Shown: positions 16,879-26,122, numbered from the stretch's first letter. The stretch is DNA of 64,000 bases from CAYOSF01 sp964406605 (GCA_964406605.1 CAYOSF010000011.1:1-64000); one strand, 5' to 3'. The notes: generated from the sequence alone by a model not told the origin. Program-made: numbers and translations.

Positions 16879-18288
16879 ATGACAGAGGAAGGCGGAGACT
16901 CGCTCGAAGACAGAATCAGGACCCACTTCCAGCAGGAAGCCGACGAAATGCAGGCACCGGCCGATCTCTGGCCCAGGGTGAGGGCCGCGTTACAGCAGAA
17001 GTCGGGTGCCTGGCGTCGGCCGTCCTTCAGGCGTCGGTGGTTGACGATTCCGGCCCTGGCCGGCGTCGGTGCGGCAGCCCTGCTCTTCGTCACACTTGTG
17101 CTCCCGACCATCGGCGGAGACGGAGAGATGGATGTCGGCGACATTCTGGCGCGCGCTGCAGACGCGGCGGAGGACCCGGAGAGCGTGGGGCTGACGAGCT
17201 ACGTGGGAGAGGCGGAGTATGCCGGATCGAGCCGCTTGGAGCTGGCAGGGAGGCAACAAGACGTGGAAGCTCAGGGCATCATGCGGTTCTGGTTCAAGAC
17301 GCCGAACCGGTTTCGACACGAGTTGGAGGGGACTCAATCCGGATCTTCGTCGGAAGGTGAGAGGCGGACGGTGTCGGTCGGCGATGGGGAGACATTCTGG
17401 ACCTACAACCAGCTGTCCGGCACCTATGACCGTCAACCACAATCACGAACCGAGCGCTCCGGCGAGGACCGGTTCGACCCCTCAGAACTCCTCTTCGGGC
17501 CGGGCGTTCTCGACTTGGAAGGAATCCTCACCGCGCTGCGGGAGGAGTACCCGGAAGAAGACGTGTCTCTCAGAGACGATGAGACTATCCTCGGCAGGCA
17601 CACCTACGTGATCGAGGGCGAGAGCGGCAGAGGGAGCTTCCGCGTCTGGCTCGACAAGCAGTACCTGCTGCCGCTCCGGATGGAGTCTGACTTCGTCGCT
17701 GAAGAGGGAGAGTCCGCATTCTCAGCGCTCACATTCGAGCTCCGGTTCACCGACATCCAGTTCGATGTGGAGATTGACGACGATCTGCTCCGGTTCACGC
17801 CACCGCCTGGCTCCGTTCGTGACAACGTTCAGCGAGTCCATACCTGGCTGAGCCCGGGCATGCTGGCCCCCACCTGGCTTCCTCAGGACTACGGACTGGC
17901 AAGCATGTACGCCGGCGGAGGCAGCACTCAGGACAAAGGGACCACACTGGAAGTAAGGGAAACCAGAGAGTGCACGCTCAAGTCGGACTTTGGAGAGGGC
18001 AGTCTGACACTGAGGGAGGAGTTGCTCAAGGGCGACATGCCGGACACCTTGAAGCGCGGTGCGCGGATCGAACTGCGGGGTGGGGAGGCGTGGCTTGACC
18101 ACGAAGTCGACGGTACCACCGTTCTCGCTTGGAAGGAGGGCGACTTCACGATCACGATCAGCGCCGACCAGCTCTCGGACGACGTTCTGCTACGCATCGC
18201 CGAGTCGATGCAGCGCATCCCCGAGGAGGGAGGAACGGAGAGCTCCGGGGTCCCGCTCAAGACACCAGGCATGTCCGACTGGGGATAA
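16879..18288 (+). CDS. Membrane anti-sigma/sensor protein with LolA/RseB-like extracellular domain
   Basis: 469 residues. A short cytosolic part (1-53), with AQ-rich helices like an anti-sigma zinc-less ASD, precedes one membrane helix (about 54-77, ending VLPTIGG). A large extracellular part follows. Residues about 95-300 (TSYVGEAEYAG..., MRFWFKTPNRFRHEL, VSVGDGETFWTYN, FRVWLDKQYLLPLRME) resemble the LolA/MucB-RseB lipoprotein-sensing fold. The end (about 320-460; LAPTWLPQDYGL, ADQLSDDVLLRIAESM) resembles DUF4367-like domains. It probably holds the sigma factor at the membrane and releases it on an envelope signal. Fusion of an RseA-like anchor to an RseB-like sensor is inference. Confidence 0.65.
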   Translation: MTEEGGDSLEDRIRTHFQQEADEMQAPADLWPRVRAALQQKSGAWRRPSFRRRWLTIPALAGVGAAALLFVTLVLPTIGGDGEMDVGDILARAADAAEDPESVGLTSYVGEAEYAGSSRLELAGRQQDVEAQGIMRFWFKTPNRFRHELEGTQSGSSSEGERRTVSVGDGETFWTYNQLSGTYDRQPQSRTERSGEDRFDPSELLFGPGVLDLEGILTALREEYPEEDVSLRDDETILGRHTYVIEGESGRGSFRVWLDKQYLLPLRMESDFVAEEGESAFSALTFELRFTDIQFDVEIDDDLLRFTPPPGSVRDNVQRVHTWLSPGMLAPTWLPQDYGLASMYAGGGSTQDKGTTLEVRETRECTLKSDFGEGSLTLREELLKGDMPDTLKRGARIELRGGEAWLDHEVDGTTVLAWKEGDFTITISADQLSDDVLLRIAESMQRIPEEGGTESSGVPLKTPGMSDWG

Positions 18289-18443
18289 GCAGTCCCCTGT
18301 CTTCGCGCAGGGCCACGGCCCCGTGACGACCCTCACCTCCGGGATGAGATTGGCGTCCTCAGAAGACCGAGATACGAAGGCTTCCGCAACATGTCGGTGA
18401 ACCTCGTTCTGCCCCGCGCGGTCACCAACCCCCTCGCCTGCGC

Positions 18444-19352
18444 CTACCGCAACTGGCCGCGCAGGCGTGGGTCGAGCACGTCGCGCAACGTGTCCCCCAG
18501 CAGGTTGAAGCCGAGGACGACGAGGCTGATCGCGCCCCCGGTGAAGGCCACCAGGTGCCAGTACCCCAGGGTTCCTGCGAAATGGTAGTTGTCCTGGAGG
18601 TCCATCCCCCAGGACGGCGTGCCCGGCTCCACGCCGATGCCCAGGAAGCTCAGCGCCGCCTCCGCCAGGATGGCGCCCCCCCAGGCGGAGCTGGCGACGA
18701 CAATGACGATGGGGATGACGTTGGGGATGATGTGCGTCAGCAGGATCCGAACCTCGGTGGCGCCCATGCAACGCGACGCCTCCACGAAGGCGCTGCTCTT
18801 GATAACGATGGTAAGCGCTCTCAGCACGCGCGACCCTCCGATAACGGCGCCGAGGGCGATGGCGACGATGATGGTCTTCTCTCCGCGGCCCAGCGCCGCG
18901 ATCAGGATCAGATAGAGGAACAGGCCCGGGAAGGCGGCCCCCGCCTCGCCCGTCCGCTGGATGAAGCTGTCGATCACGCCGCCGAAGTAGCCCGAGATCA
19001 CCCCCATGAGCGCGCCGCCCGTCACGCCGATGCCGACCGCGAACGCCCCGATAACGAACGATATCCGGGCGCCCGCGATGACGCGGCTCAGCACGTCCTG
19101 TCCGAGCGTGTCGGTGCCGAAGAGATGCGCCAGCGAGGGCCCCGAAAGCTGCGCCTTCGCATCATACTGGGTTGGATCGTAGGGGGCGATGAAGGGGCCG
19201 AAGGCGGCGACGAAGACGAATGCCACCACGATGACCAGGCCGATCACGCCGAAGGGGTTCCGTCTCGCGACGTTGCCCAGTGCGCGCCACCGCCGCTTCT
19301 GGGGCAGCGCAAACGCCTGCTCCTCCGGTAGCGCGACTGCCGCGGTCGCCAT
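18444..19352 (-). CDS. Peptide/nickel-type ABC transporter permease (DppC/OppC family)
   Basis: 302 residues with six hydrophobic segments. N-terminal RNPFGVIGLVIVVAFVFVAA and PYDPTQYDAKAQL, then HLFGTDTLGQDVLSRVIAGA, are DppC hallmarks; EASRCMGATEVRILLTHIIP is the EAA loop contacting the ATPase, and AILAEAALSFLGIGVEPGTPS the C-terminal signature. ATG at 19352 lies 2 nt after the DppB-like stop; the longer open frame to 19829 is a shadow of that gene. No dppD or dppF ATPase gene is present within the window. Confidence 0.9.
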   Translation of the reverse strand: MATAAVALPEEQAFALPQKRRWRALGNVARRNPFGVIGLVIVVAFVFVAAFGPFIAPYDPTQYDAKAQLSGPSLAHLFGTDTLGQDVLSRVIAGARISFVIGAFAVGIGVTGGALMGVISGYFGGVIDSFIQRTGEAGAAFPGLFLYLILIAALGRGEKTIIVAIALGAVIGGSRVLRALTIVIKSSAFVEASRCMGATEVRILLTHIIPNVIPIVIVVASSAWGGAILAEAALSFLGIGVEPGTPSWGMDLQDNYHFAGTLGYWHLVAFTGGAISLVVLGFNLLGDTLRDVLDPRLRGQLR

Positions 19353-19354
19353 GG

Positions 19355-20311
19355 CTAGCGGAACCTCACTCTCGGATCGATGTACGCGTAAGAGATGTCC
19401 TGCAGCAGATTGACAAGAATAACGATCAGAGCGGTGTAGAGCACGATGAACTGGACCACGGGCAGGTCGCGGGTGATCACCGAACGGAAGAAGAACGCCC
19501 CCAGACCGTCGATGCTCATCACCACCTCCAGGATCACCATCCCGCTGAAGGCGATCGTCAGCGTGAAGGTGAGGAGGGTGATGATCGGGGCGAGGGTGTT
19601 GCGGAAGGCGTGACGGATGATCACTGTCCGCGGGTGCAGGCCCTTTGCCGTCGCCGTGCGGACGTAGTCGCTGCGGAGCACCTCCAGCATGGTGCTGCGC
19701 GTCAACCGCATCAGCCCGGCCGCTCCTCCCACGCTGACCACAAGGGTGGGTGGCACGAACATGCGGACGTTCGTCCAGAAGTCCTCCCAAGGGGCGACGT
19801 AGCCCCCTACCGGCGCGGCGTAGTTCCATAGGATGGAGGGAATGACGATGAGCAGCACGAGCAGGAAGAAGTCCGGGATGGACTGCCCGAAGACCGCCAG
19901 GAAGCGCAATCCATAGTCGAGCGGCGTGTTCCTCATGACCGCCGACAAGATGCCGAAGCTGATGCCGATTGTGCCCCCGAAGACGAGCGTCAGGATCATG
20001 ATCTCGATGCTGATGGGCAAGCGGTGCACCACTTCGTCCAGGATGTCGTTTCCCCCGTACCAGTTGGTGCCGAGGTTGCCCGTGAGCACGTCCTTCATCC
20101 AGTCGCCGTACTGCACGATGATCGGCTTGTCCAGGTTGAGTTCCGCGCGGATCGCCTGGTAGCGCTCGTCCGGGCAGTTCATTCCGCAGATGATCCTCGC
20201 GGGGTCACCCGTCATGTCAGGAAACGCGCGGAGCAGGAAGAAGACGATGGCCGAGATGACGATGGCGATGATCGGAATGAACGTGAGACGGCGGACGGCG
20301 AAGCGCCACAT
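19355..20311 (-). CDS. Peptide/nickel-type ABC transporter permease (DppB/OppB family)
   Basis: 318 residues. An N-terminal membrane helix (FIPIIAIVISAIVFFLLRAF) precedes a periplasmic loop with DMTGDPARIICG and LNLDKPIIVQYGDWMKDVL. GNLGTNWYGG and PISIEIMILTLVFGGTIGIS follow, and MLEVLRSDYVRTATAKGL is the EAA-type coupling loop. The C-terminus DISYAYIDPRVRFR is family-typical. It pairs with the downstream DppC-like permease and follows the 20318-22045 binding protein by 6 nt, so the four genes 23905 to 18444 read as one operon. Confidence 0.9.
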   Translation of the reverse strand: MWRFAVRRLTFIPIIAIVISAIVFFLLRAFPDMTGDPARIICGMNCPDERYQAIRAELNLDKPIIVQYGDWMKDVLTGNLGTNWYGGNDILDEVVHRLPISIEIMILTLVFGGTIGISFGILSAVMRNTPLDYGLRFLAVFGQSIPDFFLLVLLIVIPSILWNYAAPVGGYVAPWEDFWTNVRMFVPPTLVVSVGGAAGLMRLTRSTMLEVLRSDYVRTATAKGLHPRTVIIRHAFRNTLAPIITLLTFTLTIAFSGMVILEVVMSIDGLGAFFFRSVITRDLPVVQFIVLYTALIVILVNLLQDISYAYIDPRVRFR

Positions 20312-20317
20312 GGTTCC

Positions 20318-22045
20318 CTAAGATCCCCTCAGTCTCGTGTCGATCCACCTCCGGCCGGTGAAGCCACCAAACCAGCCCCGGCCGATGACGTAGTCCTTGT
20401 ACCAATACCAGCGGGCAGTGTAGGTCCGGCTGGCGTAGAGATTGATCATGGGCGCCTGCTTCTCCATGATCAGCCGCACCACGTCCTTCACCTTCTCGAT
20501 CAGTAGCTCGCTGTCCAGCGTCGCCTCCGTGTCGTCCACCGCCGCCGTCACCTCGTCGTCAAAGAAGGCCATGTTGTTCCTACCCCGCGCGTCGCTCGCG
20601 TCACCAAGCGGGGAGTGCGTCGTGTAGAAGCTCATCGGATAGTGCGGGTCGTCGTAGGGGAGCTGCGTGTAACTTGTCATGTCGAAGCCGCCGTTCGGCA
20701 ACGTCTGCGGCAGCCACACCGACAAAAGGTCCTGGTCCACGATCTTTACCTTCAGCCCCACCGCCCCGAACTGCTCCTTCAACAACTGCGCCCGCTTCTG
20801 CTGCTCCCCCGACGCGTCCGCCGGGAAGTACAGCGTCAGCTCCTTGTCGAACGGGAAGTCCGCTTCCTCCAGGAGCTGCTTCGCCTCCTCCGGGTCGTAG
20901 CGGAAGTACTCCTCCAGCTCGTCGTCGGGAAGCTCATACGCCAGCAGCGCGGGCGGCACCGGGCCCGCCGGCACCCCGCCGTCCGCGTCCAGCTCCACCA
21001 ACTGGATCATCTCCGCCCGGTTGATCGCACGGTTGATCGCCTTCCGCACGCGGACATCTTGGAAGGCCGGCACACGGTCCAGGTTGAGCATCAGCGCATG
21101 GTACGCCCGGGCGATCTCGGACGTGATGACGACCTTGTCGCCCAGCCGGCTCACCATCTCGTCCGCCTCCAGTTTGTTGGCCAGGAGGACAGAGTCGATC
21201 CCGCCGGCCCTGAACGTCGCCTGGGCCTGAGCGCTCTCGCCGATGTACACGCTGGTGATCCCCGCCAGATACGGCTCCCCCTCGATCCGCCACCCCGGGT
21301 GCCGCTGCAGCCCGAAGTACTCGAAGCTCCTGTTCTCCACCATCATCTGGCGGCCGGAGCCGATGAGGTCCTTGGAGGTATCGAACTCCGGGGGGTCCAC
21401 CAGGGCCTCGACGGGAATGATGTTCGAGGAGGAGGGACTGCCGGCGCCGCCAGGGAAGAACAGCCAAGCATAGGGGCGGTTCTGCTTGATCACCACCGTC
21501 AGGTCGTCCGGCGCCTCTACACCCGCCATAATGCTGTGGTGCCACTCCACACCGGGCGCGAGGTTATCCGCCGCGTACGCCTCGTAGCTCGCCTTCACGT
21601 CGCTCGCCAGCACCGCTCGACCGTTGACCGGAGGCTTGTTGTGGAAGACGCTCTCCTGCATCTTGAAGATCGTCTCCAGACCCTGCTCGTCCGGGTTCTC
21701 CCACTCGTAGGCGAGCATCGGCTCAGGCTTCTGCGTGTCGAGCGGCGTGAAGAATAGGTGGTCGAAGACAGTGGTGCCGAAGGACAAGTTTGGGGCCAGC
21801 GCCGCCGCGCCGAACAGCTCCACGGTGGGCAGGATCTCGCTAAAGGAGATGTGGAGGACGCCGTCCTTCGTGATCTCCTCGTCCGAGACGGTCCCTCCCG
21901 GGGCCGGCGTACGCGGGGTGCCGGTCGTCTCGCCGCCCCCGCAGGCCGCGAGCGCCCCAGCGCCCAGCGCGGTTCCGCCGGCGCCGGCGAGAAGCCGGCG
22001 GCGGCTCAGGCGTTGCCTCATGAACCGGTCAATGACACGTGCCAT
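20318..22045 (-). CDS. Family 5 extracellular solute-binding lipoprotein, downstream paralogue
   Basis: 575 residues. The leader has a twin-arginine motif (RLSRRRLLAG) and ends in ALAACGGGE, a lipobox, so the protein is probably exported folded by Tat and lipid-anchored. The SBP_bac_5 fold shows in YEWENPDEQGLETIFKMQES, KAINRAINRAEMIQLV and LLEEADFPFDKELTLYFPAD. It should deliver a peptide or other bulky solute to the adjacent permeases. It is a tandem paralogue of the 22175-23905 gene; 290 bp (20727-21016) are identical between them. The last 30 residues and the middle around 21160-21400 differ most. Confidence 0.9.
   Translation of the reverse strand: MARVIDRFMRQRLSRRRLLAGAGGTALGAGALAACGGGETTGTPRTPAPGGTVSDEEITKDGVLHISFSEILPTVELFGAAALAPNLSFGTTVFDHLFFTPLDTQKPEPMLAYEWENPDEQGLETIFKMQESVFHNKPPVNGRAVLASDVKASYEAYAADNLAPGVEWHHSIMAGVEAPDDLTVVIKQNRPYAWLFFPGGAGSPSSSNIIPVEALVDPPEFDTSKDLIGSGRQMMVENRSFEYFGLQRHPGWRIEGEPYLAGITSVYIGESAQAQATFRAGGIDSVLLANKLEADEMVSRLGDKVVITSEIARAYHALMLNLDRVPAFQDVRVRKAINRAINRAEMIQLVELDADGGVPAGPVPPALLAYELPDDELEEYFRYDPEEAKQLLEEADFPFDKELTLYFPADASGEQQKRAQLLKEQFGAVGLKVKIVDQDLLSVWLPQTLPNGGFDMTSYTQLPYDDPHYPMSFYTTHSPLGDASDARGRNNMAFFDDEVTAAVDDTEATLDSELLIEKVKDVVRLIMEKQAPMINLYASRTYTARWYWYKDYVIGRGWFGGFTGRRWIDTRLRGS
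20727..21016. repeat. Block identical to 22587-22876 within the tandem binding-protein genes
   Basis: Comparison of the two genes at offset 1860 finds no mismatch over 290 bp, bordered by single mismatches at 20726 and 21017, while other parts of the same genes show several differences per 60 bp. This is what a recent gene-conversion tract inside an older tandem duplication looks like. Confidence 0.8.
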
Positions 22046-22174
22046 GGCTGCCTCCTCACTGCGCCATGGGCGGACCGAGGCCGCCAGACCTGAACCCGCA
22101 CCTCTCCCCTATCAAGAACCACTCCGGCCGAGCGCCGCATCCTGCGCATCGGCGCCGGAGCACCGCGCGCGAAC

Positions 22175-23905
22175 CTAGGACCCCCTCAGTCTCGTGTCGA
22201 TCCAGGTCCGGCCGTTGAACGCCGCGTAGACGCCGCGGCCCGGTGGCCAATGCCCCTTATACCAGTACCAACGGGCGACATAGGTCCTGGGAGCGTAGAG
22301 ATTGATCATGGGCGCCTGCTTCTCCATGATCAGCCGCACCGCGTCCCTCACCTTCTCGATCAGTAGCTCGCTGTCCAGCGTCGCCTCCGCGTCGTCCACC
22401 GCCGCCGTCACTTCGTCGTCGAAGAAGGCCATGTTGTTCCTGCCCCGCGCGTCGCTCGCGTCACCGAGCGGGGAGTGCGTCGTGTAGAAGTTCATCGGGT
22501 AGTGCGGGTCGTCGTAGGGGAGCTGCGTGTAGCTCGTCATGTCGAAGCCGCCGTTCGGCAACGTCTGCGGCAGCCACACCGACAAGAGGTCCTGGTCCAC
22601 GATCTTTACCTTCAGCCCCACCGCCCCGAACTGCTCCTTCAACAACTGCGCCCGCTTCTGCTGCTCCCCCGACGCGTCCGCCGGGAAGTACAGCGTCAGC
22701 TCCTTGTCGAACGGGAAGTCCGCTTCCTCCAGGAGCTGCTTCGCCTCCTCCGGGTCGTAGCGGAAGTACTCCTCCAGCTCGTCGTCGGGAAGCTCATACG
22801 CCAGCAGCGCGGGCGGCACCGGGCCCGCCGGCACCCCGCCGTCCGCGTCCAGCTCCACCAACTGGATCATCTCCGCTCGGTTGATCGCACGGTTGATCGC
22901 CTTCCGCACGCGGACGTCCTGGAAGGCCGGTACACGGTCGAGGTTCAACATCAGCGTATTGTAGGCACGGTTGATCTCGGACACGATGACGACCTTGTCG
23001 CCCAGCCGACGCACCATCTCGTCCGCCTCCAGCTTGTTCGCCAGGCCGACTTCGTCGATTTCCCCGGCTCTGAACGTCGCCTGCGCCTGAGCGCTCTCGC
23101 CGATGTACACGCTTGTCCAAGCGGCGATGTACGGCTCGCCCTCGATCCGCCATTTTGGATGCCGCTCCCCGCTGAAGTACTCGAAGCTCCTGTTCTCCAC
23201 CAGGACGGACCTGCCGGAGCCGATCAGGTCCTTGGACGTATCGAACTCCGGGGGGTCCACCAGGGCCTCGACGGGAATGATGTTCGACGAGGTGATGCTG
23301 CCGGCGCCGCCCGGGTGGAACAGCCAGGCATAGGGACGGTTCTGCTTGATCACCACCGTCAGGTCGTCCGGCGCCTCTACACCCTCCATGATGTCGTGGT
23401 GCCACTCCAGGCCGGGCGCGAGGTCATCCGCCGCGTATGCCTCATAGCTCGCCTTCACGTCGCTCGCCAGCACTGCGCGGCCGTTGACCGGAGGCTTATC
23501 GTGGAAGACGCTCTCCTGCATCTTGAAGATCGTTTCCAGGCCCTGCTCGTCCGGGTTCTCCCACTCGTAGGCGAGCATCGGCTCAGGCTTCTGCGTGTCG
23601 AGCGGCGTGTAGAAGAGGTGGTCGAAGACGTGGTAGCCGAAGGCCAGGTTCGGAGCCAAAGCCGCCGCGCCGAACAGCTCCACGGTGGGCAGGATATCGC
23701 TGAACATCACATGGAGGACGCCGTCTTTGGTGACCTCGCCTTCATCGGGGGTACCGCCGGCGGCCGGCGTGCGCGAGGTGACGGTTGACTCGCCGCCCCC
23801 GCAGGCCGCGAGTGCCGCCGCGCCCAGGGCCGTTCCGCCGGCGCCGGCCAGCAGCCGGCGGCGGCTCAGACGCTGCTTCAGGAACCGGTCACGGACACGT
23901 GCCAT
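22175..23905 (-). CDS. Family 5 extracellular solute-binding lipoprotein, upstream paralogue
   Basis: 576 residues from ATG 23905, which has GGAGAGGAG 6 nt upstream; the open frame to 24040 lacks the leader pattern. Leader: MARVRDRFLKQRLSRRRLLA with twin arginines, then AALAACGGGE lipobox. Same SBP_bac_5 fold and order as the downstream copy. Differences cluster at the linker after the lipobox, in the central segment (KWRIEGEPYIAAWTSVYIGE against GWRIEGEPYLAGITSVYIGE) and at the C-terminus (GHWPPGRGVYAAFNGRTWID), regions that could shift ligand choice. It is the first gene of the permease operon, with a 129-nt gap before its paralogue. Confidence 0.9.
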   Translation of the reverse strand: MARVRDRFLKQRLSRRRLLAGAGGTALGAAALAACGGGESTVTSRTPAAGGTPDEGEVTKDGVLHVMFSDILPTVELFGAAALAPNLAFGYHVFDHLFYTPLDTQKPEPMLAYEWENPDEQGLETIFKMQESVFHDKPPVNGRAVLASDVKASYEAYAADDLAPGLEWHHDIMEGVEAPDDLTVVIKQNRPYAWLFHPGGAGSITSSNIIPVEALVDPPEFDTSKDLIGSGRSVLVENRSFEYFSGERHPKWRIEGEPYIAAWTSVYIGESAQAQATFRAGEIDEVGLANKLEADEMVRRLGDKVVIVSEINRAYNTLMLNLDRVPAFQDVRVRKAINRAINRAEMIQLVELDADGGVPAGPVPPALLAYELPDDELEEYFRYDPEEAKQLLEEADFPFDKELTLYFPADASGEQQKRAQLLKEQFGAVGLKVKIVDQDLLSVWLPQTLPNGGFDMTSYTQLPYDDPHYPMNFYTTHSPLGDASDARGRNNMAFFDDEVTAAVDDAEATLDSELLIEKVRDAVRLIMEKQAPMINLYAPRTYVARWYWYKGHWPPGRGVYAAFNGRTWIDTRLRGS

Positions 23906-23994
23906 CGGTGTCTCCTCTCCAAAGCCCCAGACACGACAGGCAACGGCACGGCCGGCGCCTCCGAACCGGCGTGCCGTCCGCTGAATGTCCTTGA

Positions 23995-24021
23995 TGTATA
24001 CGGAACGGCCGCGCTTGTCAA
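23995..24021 (-). promoter_or_regulatory. Probable promoter of the peptide-transporter operon
   Basis: Reading on the minus strand, TTGACA at 24016-24021 is followed after 15 nt by TATACA at 23995-24000. The spacer is short, but the -35 box is perfect and no other candidate lies closer to the 23905 start. The leader would be about 80 nt. Confidence 0.5.
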
Positions 24022-24101
24022 GCGCTAAGATAGCCTCCAAGACCTGCTTCTTGTGCCTGAAGCGTCTACGGGCTTCGCGACGCCGACAGAATCCCGTTGC
24101 C

Positions 24102-24131
24102 TTGACGGCCCCTTCCCTCGACGCCTAGAAT
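24102..24131 (+). promoter_or_regulatory. Promoter of the M20 hydrolase operon
   Basis: TTGACG at 24102-24107, an 18-nt spacer and TAGAAT at 24126-24131 point rightwards, with the ATG of the hydrolase at 24160. Divergent from the transporter promoter about 80 bp to the left. Confidence 0.6.
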
Positions 24132-24159
24132 CCTAGGGCCGCACCCGGACGACCGAACC

Positions 24160-25350
24160 ATGTCCGCCACGACAGAAGAGCTGAAGAAGCGCATCAGCGC
24201 TGAGGTAGATTCGCTCCGACAGGAGCTCATCGATCTAAGCCTGCGCATCCACGCTCATCCGGAGACGGGATTCCAGGAGGAGCAGGCGAGCGCGTGGCTG
24301 ACGGAGTGGCTGGAAGGCCACGGCTTTCGCGTGCAGCGTGGCATCTGTGACTTGCCTACAGCGTTTCGGGCCGAGGTCGGCGAAGGCGGCCCGCGCGTCG
24401 CCTTCCTCGCCGAATACGACGCGCTGCCCGGCATCGGCCACGGATGCGGCCACAATATTATCGCGAGCGCGTCCGCGGGCGCCGGCGCCGCATTGGCGAC
24501 CATCGCCAGGGAGCTCGGCGGCACCATTGCTGTGATCGGAACGCCGGCGGAAGAAGTATACGGCGGCAAGGCGCTCATGGCCGAACGCGGCGCGTTCCAG
24601 GACTTGGACGCCGCTATGCTCTGCCACCCCGGCTCCCGCAACAGAGCCTACGACCGATCCCTCGCCTGCGTGGAGCTGAACGTCGAGTACTTCGGCAAGG
24701 AGGCCCACGCGGCGGGCCGGCCGGAGGCCGGCGTGAACGCCTTGGACGCCCTCATCATCGCCTTCAACGGCATCGCCGCCCTCCGCCAGCACATCCGCGG
24801 AACGGCACGCATCCACGGCATCATCACGGAGGGAGGCGAGGCCCCCAACATCGTCCCGGGCCATACCGCCGCGAGGTTCCTGGTCCGGGCGGAGGACGAC
24901 GAGTATCTGGAGGAGATGAAACGCCGGGCGATGGCCTGTTTCGAGGCCGGCGCGCAGGCGACGGGAGCACGCCTTGAGCATAGCTGGGCGGAGGTGACGT
25001 ACGCAGCCATGCGAACGAACGGCCCCCTGGCCGACGCATACACCCGCAACCTGGCGGCGGTCGGGCGCGAGACGACGGAGGACACGTCCAGGCGCTCCAT
25101 GGGAAGCACCGACATGGGAAACGTCAGTGTCCTGGTGCCTGCCATTCACCCGATCATCGCGATCGCCCCGCGGGAGGTGAGCGCACACTCGCCGGACTTC
25201 GCCCGCTGCGCGGCATCGGAGGAGGGCCACCGCGGCCTCCTGGACGCGGCAACGGCCCTCGCCATGACGGCCGTCGACGTGCTCGCGGACGCCGACCTCC
25301 GACGGAAGATGCGAGAGGCGTTCGAGGCCGAAAACGGGGCCGATGGCTGA
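24160..25350 (+). CDS. M20-family amidohydrolase (PM20D2/AbgB-like)
   Basis: 396 residues, cytosolic. RIHAHPETGFQEEQASAWL starts the catalytic domain, and AEYDALPGIGHGCGHNIIA carries the Asp and HGCGHN metal-site motif, with GTPAEEVYGGK giving the bridging Glu. Together these fit the M20D subfamily acting on N-acyl amino acids, dipeptides or aminobenzoyl-glutamate. HAAGRPEAGVNALDALI opens the dimerisation lid. STDMGNVSVLVPAIHP and APREVSAHSPDFA complete the active site. The methyltransferase gene overlaps its end by 8 bp, so the two are translationally coupled. Being opposite a peptide importer, it could process imported acyl-peptides (inference). Confidence 0.88.
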   Translation: MSATTEELKKRISAEVDSLRQELIDLSLRIHAHPETGFQEEQASAWLTEWLEGHGFRVQRGICDLPTAFRAEVGEGGPRVAFLAEYDALPGIGHGCGHNIIASASAGAGAALATIARELGGTIAVIGTPAEEVYGGKALMAERGAFQDLDAAMLCHPGSRNRAYDRSLACVELNVEYFGKEAHAAGRPEAGVNALDALIIAFNGIAALRQHIRGTARIHGIITEGGEAPNIVPGHTAARFLVRAEDDEYLEEMKRRAMACFEAGAQATGARLEHSWAEVTYAAMRTNGPLADAYTRNLAAVGRETTEDTSRRSMGSTDMGNVSVLVPAIHPIIAIAPREVSAHSPDFARCAASEEGHRGLLDAATALAMTAVDVLADADLRRKMREAFEAENGADG

Positions 25351-26122
25351 TCACTCCGTCGACCTGCCGGAGCTGTTCGACCTGGATTGCGGCGGCTTCG
25401 CGGACGATTTTCCCCTCTACGAGAACCTGGCCCGGCGCTGCGAAGGCCCGATCCTCGAGCTCGGTGTCGGCACGGGACGCGTCGCTATCCCCCTGGCCCA
25501 CGCGGGCTTCGAGGTCTGGGGTATTGACAGCTCAGACCAGATGCTCGCCCGCGCGCGCCGCAAGGCCGATTCGTCGCTGGCCGACAAGCTCCATCTGCTG
25601 GCCGGCGATATGCGTGACTTCGACCTGGGCCGCCAATTCGATTTGATCTTCGCCGGGCTGGGAGGCTTCCACCATTTGCTGGCCTACGAGGACCAGATTG
25701 CGTGCCTCCGCCGCGTCCAGCATCATCTGGCTCCGGGCGGGCTGTTTGCCTGCGACCAGCGTCCTCTTTACCACAGCGATTGGGACACGGGCACCAGCAC
25801 GCCTCTCTTTCATGACTGGACCCGCGTCCTGCCGAGCACCGGGGAATCGGTGATCAAGCTCCGTTCCGTACACGTGGACCGCACGCGGCAGATACAGCAC
25901 GAGACGCACATCTTCGACCGCCTCTCGGCTGACGGGACCCTGCATCGGCTGACTGCGAAGGTTGACCTTCGGTTCAACACCCGATACGAAATGGAGGGAC
26001 TGCTGCGCGAAGCAGGCCTGGAACTCGACCGGTTCTACGGCGACTTCGACCTTTCGCCCTGCGACGACTACAGCGAGTACTTGATAACGGTCGCCCGCAA
26101 GCCAACGAAGGAATCATCATGA
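25343..26122 (+). CDS. Class I SAM-dependent methyltransferase
   Basis: 259 residues. GPILELGVGTGRVAIPLAHA is the SAM-binding motif I, EVWGIDSSDQMLARA motif II, and LICFAG-type motif IV appears as FDLIFAGLGGFHHL. The C-terminal half forms a beta-sheet cap and ends CDDYSEYLITVARK. Resembles methyltransf_25/31 small-molecule enzymes; substrate unknown. ATG overlaps the M20 gene by 8 bp and its stop overlaps plsX by 4 bp (ATGA), so it belongs to that operon. Confidence 0.85.
   Translation: MADHSVDLPELFDLDCGGFADDFPLYENLARRCEGPILELGVGTGRVAIPLAHAGFEVWGIDSSDQMLARARRKADSSLADKLHLLAGDMRDFDLGRQFDLIFAGLGGFHHLLAYEDQIACLRRVQHHLAPGGLFACDQRPLYHSDWDTGTSTPLFHDWTRVLPSTGESVIKLRSVHVDRTRQIQHETHIFDRLSADGTLHRLTAKVDLRFNTRYEMEGLLREAGLELDRFYGDFDLSPCDDYSEYLITVARKPTKESS

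Noticed and set aside
18444..19829. Longer start for the DppC-like permease
   Set aside because: The added 159 residues are a shadow of the DppB-like gene; the ATG at 19352 gives the family's length.
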